Shown: piece by piece, positions 34,427 through 42,124 of the stretch
Position numbering within the stretch: the stretch's first letter is position 1
Layout: each line of letters opens with the position of its first letter
Source: UBA11346 sp038060575
GTDB lineage: Bacteria > Planctomycetota > UBA11346
Direction: 5' to 3'
Length of the DNA: 64,000 nucleotides
Assembly (NCBI GenBank): GCA_964652775.1
Contig: CAZZAM010000009.1
Span: forward strand, 43,111-107,110
The notes under the pieces: generated by a model
Told to the model about the DNA's origin: nothing
Seen by the model: the letters and a program-made list of their open reading frames with translations, nothing else
The model's database searches: none
Made by a program: the position numbers and the translations under genes

Positions 34427-35199
34427 GCGGAGCCGAACAGCGAGCAATCGGTGCGGACAGCGGTCTGCATCCATCCTACCGCCCGCAGTCGGCACCGGAA
34501 AATCCGGAACAACCGATCACCGAACGTCGGCAACTGCGTTCGGAAGTTGCTCGTCTCAAACCGATGGCGGAATTGGGCCGCCTGGCAGCGACGGTCACTC
34601 ACGAGATTCGCAATCCACTCGCCGGTATCAGCGCCAATGCCGAACTGCTGCGCGAAAGTCTGAACGATCCCAAAGATGTCGAGCTGGTCGATACCATCCT
34701 CGGTGAAGTGGCGCGACTGGGCAACCTGGTCACCGATCTGCTCTACTATTGCCGCGAGCGCGAAGCGGAAGCGAAGCAGCTTGATCTGGCCAGTGTCGCG
34801 CGTGGCGCGTGCGATCTCATGCAGCCGGATGCGGCGCACGCGAGCGTTCGCCTGACCTGGGGCGGCACCGGCACGGTCCTTGGCGATGCAGATCTCACGC
34901 GTCAGGCGCTGCTGAATGTCGTACGCAATGCCGTGCAGGCCTGCCCGAAGGGTGGCTTGGTGCGCCTCGAGGTATGCGATCGCCGCATCGAGGTCCACGA
35001 CACCGGTCCGGGCGTGCCGGCGGATATCCGTGAGGTGCTGTTTGACCCATTTGTGACGGGAAAAACCCGCGGGCTTGGTCTTGGTGCGACGGTCGCAAAG
35101 CGTTGTCTGGTTCGCCAAGGTGGCGATCTCCGACTCGAACGCACCGGGGCTGATGGCTCGGTATTCGTCCTCGAATGGCTGACCATCAGTCCAGCATAA
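34423..35199 (+). CDS. Soluble sensor histidine kinase
   Basis: A protein of 258 residues starting at a GTG that overlaps the regulator's stop. It has no transmembrane segment and no PAS domain. The dimerisation/phosphoacceptor helix is LAATVTHEIRNPLAGISANAEL with the H-box His; the HATPase domain follows with N-box NVVRNAVQACPKGG, G1 box VHDTGPGVP, F box LFDPFVTGKTRGLGLG. The NtrB-like layout matches a partner of the NtrC-type regulator. The input signal must come through protein contact, possibly with the neighbouring FHA-pseudokinase. Confidence 0.92.
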   Translation: MSGAEQRAIGADSGLHPSYRPQSAPENPEQPITERRQLRSEVARLKPMAELGRLAATVTHEIRNPLAGISANAELLRESLNDPKDVELVDTILGEVARLGNLVTDLLYYCREREAEAKQLDLASVARGACDLMQPDAAHASVRLTWGGTGTVLGDADLTRQALLNVVRNAVQACPKGGLVRLEVCDRRIEVHDTGPGVPADIREVLFDPFVTGKTRGLGLGATVAKRCLVRQGGDLRLERTGADGSVFVLEWLTISPA

Positions 35200-35210
35200 G
35201 GTGAGGAACC

Positions 35211-36365
35211 ATGGCACATCTCCTCGTTCAGAAAAAGATTCTTCGCCTCGGTGACACCTGCTCGGTCGGACGCGACAAGACCAACAACCTGGCGGTGAAT
35301 CATGCCTCCATCAGTCGCGAACATGGACGGGTCTATCGCCAGGATGGCGGCTGGTTTGTCGAAGATCTGCTGTCAGCCAACGGAACGACGCTCAACGGCA
35401 AACCGCTAATCGGCGGCCCAGCCAACCTGGCCGATGGCGACGAGATCAAGTTTGGCGATGTACAGGTGAGTTTTCATCTGAGCGAATCCATGGAACTGGA
35501 AGATGCCAGTGCATCGGCGTCTGCTGGTACAGACATCAGTAAACTTGAAGGCCAGGAACTCGGCGGCTACAAAATCCTGGCGCTCGAACGCCAGGAAGTC
35601 GCTGGTCCACTGCATCGGGCAAAACACATCAAGACCGGCCGCGAGGTCTTGTTGTGGGTCCTCGATCCACGCATCGTCGAGCGCGAGGACATCGACTTCA
35701 AAAAGCGCTTCATGGACATCCTGGCCACGGCGGCTGGGCTCAAAAGCCCCGATCTGATCCGGGTTTTTCAGTGTGGCTGCGATCGCGATCTGATCTGGTA
35801 CACCACTGAACCGCCGGGCGGCAGCACGCTCGCTCAGCTCGTCCATCAGGGTTTCTCGCCCAAGAAGGCGATCGAAGTCATCCTGTCGCTGTGCCGCATT
35901 CTGCATGCCTATCACGAAGCCGGTCTCGTCCACGGCGACATCAAGCCGTCGCTGGTCAGCCTCGACAGCAAGGGCCATGTGCATCTTGGCAGTTTCGGTT
36001 TGCTTGGTCTCAACAGCGTGAATCGCAAGTTGCTGCAGTCCGAAGGTGCCACCCGCCAGGTGTTCTACCTCTGCCCAGTGCAGGCGAAGACCGGCGACTG
36101 CAACGTGAAGAGCGATCTCTACAGCGTCGGCTGCATCCTGGTCCACCTGCTCACCGGACGTCCGCCGTTCATCGGCAACAATTTCAAAGAAGTCCAGCAG
36201 GCCCATCTTGAGCAGCCGATCCCAGAACTGGCCGACAAGTTCAAGCTGCCGCCACTGTTTGACGAGATCCTCGCGTCGATGCTGGCGAAGGATCCGTTCA
36301 ATCGCTTTGATGACTTTGGGCCGGTGATTCGGGATTTTGAGCGGATGATCTCCGGCGAAGACTGA
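35211..36365 (+). CDS. FHA domain fused to a pseudokinase
   Basis: A protein of 384 residues; GAGGA precedes the ATG. Residues 10-95 form an FHA phosphothreonine-binding domain with SVGRDKTNN (18-26), SREHG (35-39) and LSANGTTLNG (54-63). Residues about 118-380 have a kinase fold but lack the catalytic set: no glycine loop, Trp149 in place of the ATP-binding Lys, HGD (241-243) for HRD, Leu248 for the metal-binding Asn, and SFG (261-263) for DFG. The C-lobe (SDLYSVGCILVHLLTGRPPF) is intact. It should bind phosphothreonine partners, probably targets of the window's active kinases, and act as a scaffold. It directly follows the histidine kinase gene. Confidence 0.9.
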   Translation: MAHLLVQKKILRLGDTCSVGRDKTNNLAVNHASISREHGRVYRQDGGWFVEDLLSANGTTLNGKPLIGGPANLADGDEIKFGDVQVSFHLSESMELEDASASASAGTDISKLEGQELGGYKILALERQEVAGPLHRAKHIKTGREVLLWVLDPRIVEREDIDFKKRFMDILATAAGLKSPDLIRVFQCGCDRDLIWYTTEPPGGSTLAQLVHQGFSPKKAIEVILSLCRILHAYHEAGLVHGDIKPSLVSLDSKGHVHLGSFGLLGLNSVNRKLLQSEGATRQVFYLCPVQAKTGDCNVKSDLYSVGCILVHLLTGRPPFIGNNFKEVQQAHLEQPIPELADKFKLPPLFDEILASMLAKDPFNRFDDFGPVIRDFERMISGED

Positions 36366-36367
36366 TC

Positions 36368-36757
36368 GTGCGGTATATTGCCTATGGATTATTCTGCATC
36401 GTGATGGCGATGCATTTTTTCGTCGGTGTTGGTAATAGGACGTATGGATTCGGAAATGGGTTGGAGAATATGGGGCTAGCGTTCCCGCTCATGTTCATCG
36501 TGCCGATTCTTGGCGGTATGTCGGCGGGGTTGCTGCATAGGATGGACGAAAGGGTTCTCTCAATTTGCATTGGAATGGCGGCTGCTGCGTATCCGTTGAA
36601 TCAGGCGTGCTTTTACGACATTCATGGCAAGGGAGAGCGCTCTCTTGAAGCATATGTGATTCCAATGTGTTCCATGGCGATCATTGCCGTTTGCTGGGGT
36701 GCCCATGTCGTACGAAAGCGACTGCTGGAATCGACGCAAAAAGAAACGTCCAACTAA
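36368..36757 (+). CDS. Small membrane protein
   Basis: A protein of 129 residues starting at GTG two bases after the pseudokinase stop. Four hydrophobic segments are visible (about 3-20, 32-52, 65-82 and 96-112), with a basic C-terminus. A/T-rich codons are more frequent than in the neighbours. No family recognised; it may be expressed with the signalling operon. Confidence 0.65.
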   Translation: MRYIAYGLFCIVMAMHFFVGVGNRTYGFGNGLENMGLAFPLMFIVPILGGMSAGLLHRMDERVLSICIGMAAAAYPLNQACFYDIHGKGERSLEAYVIPMCSMAIIAVCWGAHVVRKRLLESTQKETSN

Positions 36758-36837
36758 AGTCAGCTCCCCATGCTCGGGTGGCTCCTCGTCGTCACTTGGT
36801 ATCGAATAGACAGGCTCTGTTTCAATTTGCGTGTGTG

Positions 36838-36956
36838 GCTTCCTTGCAATCCCCCAGCGTCCGGATCGTGCTCGCCGTCAAGGCTTCCCGCTGCGCGGCG
36901 CCTGTGGCGGCCTTGACAGCTGCGCGCGGTCCGGTCTTGGGGTCTTGAAAGGAAGC
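36838..36956. repeat. Long imperfect inverted repeat before the S23-like gene
   Basis: Left arm 36838-36884 and right arm 36909-36956 pair over about 47 bases with mismatches (GGCTTCCTT ... AAGGAAGC; GTCAAGGC ... GCCTTGAC). Its last bases include the ribosome binding site of the S23-like gene, so folding could hide the start. Confidence 0.7.
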
Positions 36957-36960
36957 TGCT

Positions 36961-37314
36961 ATGTCACGCTTCATCAATCTTCATGTCTGGCATCAGGCCA
37001 GGCAACTTCTTAAACTCGTCTCCTCGATTACCGCAGACATGCGCGGCGAAGGCGATCTGAAATCGCAGATGCGTCGGGCGGCAATCTCGGTTGCGAGCAA
37101 CATCGCTGAGGGATCAGAACGTGGGTCTGATCGGGACTTCTTACGGTTCCTCGCCATCGCAAACGCATCTGCAGCCGAAGTCGAAGCGCAGGCGATCATC
37201 GCGGCTGATTGCGGATGTCTGAGCGACCAGCGCTCAGTGGCAATTGCAGATCAGGCGCGGATCGTTGGCCGGATGTTGAACAAGCTGATGGCGCGCATGG
37301 CTGGCAGCGGGTAG
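36961..37314 (+). CDS. Four-helix-bundle protein, S23/IVP family
   Basis: A protein of 117 residues. FINLHVWHQARQLLKLV, the core SQMRRAAISVASNIAEGSERGS and FLRFLAIANASAAEVEAQAIIA match the family first found encoded in 23S rRNA intervening sequences and related to the Avd protein of diversity-generating retroelements. AAGGAAG precedes the ATG at good distance. It is free-standing here: no rRNA, reverse transcriptase or variable repeat lies nearby. Members form pentamers that bind nucleic acid; the role of orphan copies is unknown. Confidence 0.88.
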   Translation: MSRFINLHVWHQARQLLKLVSSITADMRGEGDLKSQMRRAAISVASNIAEGSERGSDRDFLRFLAIANASAAEVEAQAIIAADCGCLSDQRSVAIADQARIVGRMLNKLMARMAGSG

Positions 37315-37365
37315 CCGGCAACCGGCAGCCAGCGGCCAGCAACCAGCAACCAGCAACCAGCAACC
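37314..37365. repeat. Heptamer tandem repeat, AACCAGC family
   Basis: Four or more AACCAGC units preceded by degenerate forms (GGCAGCC, GCGGCC) start at the stop codon of the S23-like gene. Confidence 0.85.
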
Positions 37366-37412
37366 GGATCAAGGCGGGCTACTCCCGGAGCAACACGGGC
37401 GCCGAAGGTGTG

Positions 37413-37514
37413 GTGGCGCATATAATGGGCGAAGCCCATGCGCCACGCTGTCGCTAGCGTAGCGACGCGACAGCGAACACCGACCAAGCCCGCGGGGGGT
37501 GGGGCAGAGCCCCA
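37413..37514 (+). repeat. Dispersed structured repeat, copy B
   Basis: Layout as in copy A: GTGGCGCAT/ATGCGCCAC with an ATAAT bulge and inner GGGC/GCCC stem, a second hairpin CGCTGTCGC/GCGACAGCG, linker CGACCAAGCCCGCGGGG, and final GGGG-CAGAG-CCCC. It lies between the S23-like gene and the convergent metK, seven bases from the metK stop. Confidence 0.78.
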
Positions 37515-37520
37515 CAGCAA

Positions 37521-38711
<1,191 letters not shown>

Positions 38712-38784
38712 GCAGACTCCGGAAGTTCAGCGACGGCTGAGCGGTTGGGGCGGAAAAGATAGACCCAAAAGCACCGGCGCAAGG

Positions 38785-39099
38785 TCAGGCTACGACGACG
38801 ACCTTCCAAGCCAGGAGCGCGGTCAGCACACCGCCAACAACGATAAGGGTCGACACGACAGTATGTTGGATGCGTACGCAGCAGACGATTGACCACACGC
38901 CGACGGCGGTGGCGATGTACTTACCAATGTCTTCGGTGACGTATCCACCGGGTAATTTGGGTCCGGCAACGTAGATGACGATCAGCGCGAGCATGATCGC
39001 GGCCATGATGCGCGACCCACCGTCAGCAGCCTGAGCGATAGCGATGATGGAGGGAATGGCGATGAGGGCCGCCAACATGATGGTGAGGGTGATCGTCAT
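38785..39099 (-). CDS. Small membrane protein coupled to waaA
   Basis: A protein of 104 residues with about four hydrophobic segments (3-22, 30-46, 60-77, 82-100). Its ATG overlaps the waaA stop by four bases, so it is translated with the Kdo transferase. It might help LPS core assembly at the inner membrane, but that rests only on the coupling. No family recognised. Confidence 0.65.
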   Translation of the reverse strand: MTITLTIMLAALIAIPSIIAIAQAADGGSRIMAAIMLALIVIYVAGPKLPGGYVTEDIGKYIATAVGVWSIVCCVRIQHTVVSTLIVVGGVLTALLAWKVVVVA

Positions 39100-40451
39100 G
39101 GCCGGGAATCCTGGGGCGTTTGTGTGGCGAGCAATGGGAGTCCGGAGCGCTTCAGAATACGCATCGTGCGAGCGAGCGCCCCGCGCCCCAGTGCCCAGGC
39201 CTGCTGAGCAGTGGTGCCGAGAACGGCGCGACGAGCCGGATCCACCGCAAGCGCGGCCAACGTTGCATCCACCTGCGCTGGGGTGAGTTCGACCACGGCC
39301 CCGGCGGTACGCAGCAGGCGCATCGGATCGGGTTGCGCCAGAGTGTCCCAGCCGACCACGGTGCAGCAGCCCGCCGCTGCGGCCTCAAGCATATTTTGTC
39401 CACCGCGGCCTGAGCCGAGCGATCCGCCGACGACTGCGATGCCACCGCGTGCAGCGCAGAGGGCGTAGAGTGCGCCGAGACGACCGATTTCGTTGACGAT
39501 GATGATTGCTGCTGGCTGGAGGCTGGAGGCTGGAGGCTGGGGGCTGGGAGAGTTGGTGCAGCGTGCGGTCAGGCCAAGCGCGCGCGCGTGCGTGGCGATA
39601 GCTTCGCCGCGTTCGGGATGGCGAGGCACGACGACACAGTGCCAGCCGCTGGTTGCGCCCCAGTTTTTCCACGACGCCAGCAACGGTGCTTCTTCCGGAT
39701 CGCTGGTCGAGGCGAGCAGCAGCAATGGCCCATCGGTCAACGCAATGCGCTGGGCTTCGGCCTCGGCTGCGGCGACGGTTGCCGGACGTACCATGTCGGC
39801 TTTGAGCGAGCCAGACAGCGCAAGTCGTTGTCGCGGAATACCGAGGTCGGCCAGCCGGGCGGCGTAGATGGGTTCTTGGACGACGGCCAGACTCAGTGAA
39901 CCAATGAGTCGTCGCGCCATCCCGCGCAGCATCCGCCAGCGCCGATGACTGCGCTCGCTCGCGCGGGCATTGAGCATGACCACGGGAATGCCGCGCGCCC
40001 GCGCTGCCAGAAGTGCGAGCGGCCACAGCTCGGCCTCAAGCAGGATGATCATGCGTGGTTTGGTGCGCCGTAGAAACGCATGCACGGCCCACGGCAGATC
40101 AAGTGGCCACGCTGCTTGGGGGCGATCGGGGAACATCGCCGCTAACCCAGCCAGGCCGGTTTCAGTTGATGAAGTCAACACCACCGTGGTTTCCGCAGGC
40201 AACTGCGCGAGTAACGGTTTCATCAACGCGGTTTCACCAAGCGAAACGCCATGGATCAGGATGCCACCATGCGGCAGCGCGGGACCCAGACCGGTGATTT
40301 TTCCACGGATTTGGGCCAGCGCGCGACGTCGGACCCACAAGCGATGGACGATGCCGATGAACAGCAATGGCAACAGCAGGGTGATCAGAACGCCGAGCGC
40401 GATGAACCAGAAACGAGCGCGGGCGCTCGAAGGCAGCGGTGTGGACGACAT
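39096..40451 (-). CDS. waaA: Kdo (3-deoxy-D-manno-octulosonate) transferase
   Basis: A membrane-anchored GT-B glycosyltransferase of 451 residues that adds Kdo from CMP-Kdo to the lipid A precursor. An N-terminal membrane helix (about 15-37) is followed by HGVSLGETALMKPLL with the catalytic Glu, STETGLAGLAAMF, ILLEAELWPLALLAAR and the C-terminal CMP-Kdo site VGGSLGSGRGGQNMLEAAAAG. Residues near 300-316 (SPSPQPPASSLQPAA) are encoded by an in-frame heptamer repeat and are unlike the family. The ATG at 40451 avoids a TTG start inside the neighbouring repeat. Its presence shows an LPS-type outer membrane. Confidence 0.93.
   Translation of the reverse strand: MSSTPLPSSARARFWFIALGVLITLLLPLLFIGIVHRLWVRRRALAQIRGKITGLGPALPHGGILIHGVSLGETALMKPLLAQLPAETTVVLTSSTETGLAGLAAMFPDRPQAAWPLDLPWAVHAFLRRTKPRMIILLEAELWPLALLAARARGIPVVMLNARASERSHRRWRMLRGMARRLIGSLSLAVVQEPIYAARLADLGIPRQRLALSGSLKADMVRPATVAAAEAEAQRIALTDGPLLLLASTSDPEEAPLLASWKNWGATSGWHCVVVPRHPERGEAIATHARALGLTARCTNSPSPQPPASSLQPAAIIIVNEIGRLGALYALCAARGGIAVVGGSLGSGRGGQNMLEAAAAGCCTVVGWDTLAQPDPMRLLRTAGAVVELTPAQVDATLAALAVDPARRAVLGTTAQQAWALGRGALARTMRILKRSGLPLLATQTPQDSRP
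39511..39549 (-). repeat. Heptamer repeat inside waaA
   Basis: Units of GGCTGGA repeated about five times lie in frame within waaA. The same unit, in the opposite sense, occurs twice at about 46674-46688. It adds Pro/Ser/Gln-rich residues without breaking the frame. Confidence 0.85.
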
Positions 40452-40480
40452 CAGCTGGAGTAGCTCAGTGTAACTCCTCC

Positions 40481-40630
40481 AAGGCAACCGCAGAGGCGCA
40501 GAGGCCGCTGAGATCGCAGAGGAGAAGTCAGGGACGTAATCATCCAGTTATAAACGGTAGGTACGTTGAGGTTCTGTCGCACGTCTTCACTCCGCGACCT
40601 CTGCGGCCTCTGCGCCTCAGTGGTTGCCTT
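40481..40630. repeat. Long inverted repeat, CAGAGG family, copy 2
   Basis: Arms AAGGCAACCGCAGAGGCG and the matching CGCCTCAGTGGTTGCCTT enclose about 60 nt. It separates coaC from waaA, both read on the minus strand, so it may divide or attenuate that operon. Confidence 0.87.
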
Positions 40631-40645
40631 GAAAGGGGTGTGGGA

Positions 40646-41161
40646 TCAGCCGATGGCGATGGCAATCGCTTCGGGATCGGTCATCGCACCGATGCCGTGT
40701 TCGCCGCAGGCGAGGTTACCGGTGACAGGGCCGATGGTCTTGGCTCCACGTTCGACAACCAGACGCAGGTTGGCCTGCACCTGGGGCTTCTCCCACATGA
40801 CCGAGTTCATCGCCGGGCACAGCCAGACCGGTTTGTTTGGCTCAAGGGCAAGAAACAGCGTGGTCAGCAGGTCTTCGGCGATGCCGTGCGCGAATTTACC
40901 GAGCAAATCAGCGGTTGTTGGCGCGACCAGCAGTCCCTCGGCCCAGCGCGGCAGGTCGATATGTTCCATGACGCCAGTTTGCCAGAGCGAGTCAGCGACC
41001 GGAGCGCCGGATACCACGGCCAGCGCATCCTTCGCCACTAAGCGGGCACCGTTCTCGGTGGTGACGCAGCGTACTTCGTGACCGCGAGCACGCAGGCGAC
41101 GAACCAGATCAGGCGTTTTGTACGCCGCGATACCGCCACCGATGCCGAGGATGAGTCGCAT
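40646..41161 (-). CDS. coaC: Phosphopantothenoylcysteine decarboxylase (CoaC only)
   Basis: An FMN flavoprotein of 171 residues that decarboxylates 4'-phosphopantothenoylcysteine in CoA synthesis. Motifs: GIGGGIAAYKTPDLVRRL, the active-site His in MEHIDLPRWAEG, VAPTTADLLGKFAHGIAEDLL, and the substrate clamp PAMNSVMWEKP. The CoaB synthetase domain usually fused in bacteria is missing; the protein stops after the decarboxylase fold. The 13-bp gap to the upstream DUF164-like gene suggests one transcript. Confidence 0.93.
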   Translation of the reverse strand: MRLILGIGGGIAAYKTPDLVRRLRARGHEVRCVTTENGARLVAKDALAVVSGAPVADSLWQTGVMEHIDLPRWAEGLLVAPTTADLLGKFAHGIAEDLLTTLFLALEPNKPVWLCPAMNSVMWEKPQVQANLRLVVERGAKTIGPVTGNLACGEHGIGAMTDPEAIAIAIG

Positions 41162-41174
41162 GCGAACGGGCCTC

Positions 41175-41876
41175 TTACCCGATATACATGATCGAGTTGG
41201 TTGCCCGATCGATCACCAGTTTGCCCTGGCGGATCTGTTCGACCTGATTGTGCGACAGCAGGCCACCAAAGGGCGTCGAACGGGTCTTGGGATCGACGCG
41301 CATGAGTGGCTGTTTGTGACCGCTCTTGACCAACTTTTCGTAGGGGTGCAGGAACTCGGGATCGATGCTTGCCTTGAGATGATCGGATTTCTGCGTGAGT
41401 TCGGCTTCTTCGGGCGACACAACCTCTTGGCCGGCACCAGCCTTGGCTTTGGCTGCGTCGAACACGGTCTTGGCGGCGGCGGCCTTGTCGGCGGCCAGTT
41501 GCATTTTTTCGACCAGGGCAGCCTTACGGGCCGTGGTTTCTTTGACGGATAACTCACGCTGAGTCTTCTCGGCCCGGGCCTGCTCGATCCCGTTATGGAT
41601 CTCCATGTACTCCTTATTACTTTTGGCGGCGAGTTTTTTGGCGCTCAACTCGGCGATGGTCTTGTCGCACCGCTCGGCGTCGCTGGTGTATTGGCGGATG
41701 AGGGCGTCGATCTTGTCGGCTTCGCTGGCGGCCAGTACGGCGGCGGCCTCGGCGGTCTTCCAATCAGCTTCGACCTTGGCTATCGAACCCAGCCGAGCTT
41801 CGCGCGCGGTGGCCAGCTCCCGTCGGCGCTGGTCGATGGTCCATAGCTCGAGCAGGGCGGCGACAGGATCGGCCAT
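41175..41876 (-). CDS. DUF164/CdsZ-like coiled-coil protein without zinc ribbon cysteines
   Basis: A protein of 233 residues. Residues 1-165 are a long antiparallel coiled coil (LLELWTIDQRRRELATAREA...), including the conserved-looking KLAAKSNKEYMEIHNGIEQA turn region typical of the DUF164/CdsZ family. The C-terminal 60 residues align with the family's zinc ribbon (EFLHPYEKLVKSG ... VIDRATNSIMYIG) but contain no Cys, so zinc is not bound. The ATG at 41876, preceded by AAGGA, is preferred to 41900. Relatives act as chaperone-like or flagellar/secretion-linked proteins; the role here is unknown. Confidence 0.75.
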   Translation of the reverse strand: MADPVAALLELWTIDQRRRELATAREARLGSIAKVEADWKTAEAAAVLAASEADKIDALIRQYTSDAERCDKTIAELSAKKLAAKSNKEYMEIHNGIEQARAEKTQRELSVKETTARKAALVEKMQLAADKAAAAKTVFDAAKAKAGAGQEVVSPEEAELTQKSDHLKASIDPEFLHPYEKLVKSGHKQPLMRVDPKTRSTPFGGLLSHNQVEQIRQGKLVIDRATNSIMYIG

Positions 41877-41929
41877 GAGGATGTCCTTGGGGCTTCGCAT
41901 GGTGTAGCCACAAGTGGGGAGGCCAAGGG

Positions 41930-42110
41930 GTTTCCGGTGGGTCTGGGCTACAGCGCGCTTCGCGCGCGGCTACAGCCTGGCCTTGCGGCCCGGCGGCTAC
42001 ACACGCTGCGCGCGGGCTACGTCCGAAGTGCGAACGTAGCCCGCGCGTAAGCGCGAGTAGCAGCTCGCGTAGCGAGCCGTAGCTCGTAGCCAGGTGCAAT
42101 GGCAAGGCCC
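41930..42110. repeat. Cluster of short G+C-rich hairpins
   Basis: Several palindromes built around GTAGC/GCTAC and GCGCGC follow one another (for example GCGCGC-TTC-GCGCGC, and the TAGCTCGTAGC series) in the gap between the divergent DUF164-like and kinase genes. No gene is visible. It resembles REP-like clusters. Confidence 0.65.
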
Positions 42111-42124
42111 GGTGCAATGGACAG

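Noticed and set aside
33536..34495. 319-codon minus-strand frame
   Set aside because: Antisense shadow of the NtrC-type regulator and histidine kinase.
35406..36206. 266-codon minus-strand frame
   Set aside because: Antisense shadow of the FHA-pseudokinase gene.
36961..37314. Accessory protein of a diversity-generating retroelement
   Set aside because: No reverse transcriptase, template repeat or variable repeat is found around the gene.
38712..38784. SAM riboswitch before metK
   Set aside because: The leader is only about 74 bp and shows no recognisable SAM-I, SAM-II or SAM-IV core by eye.
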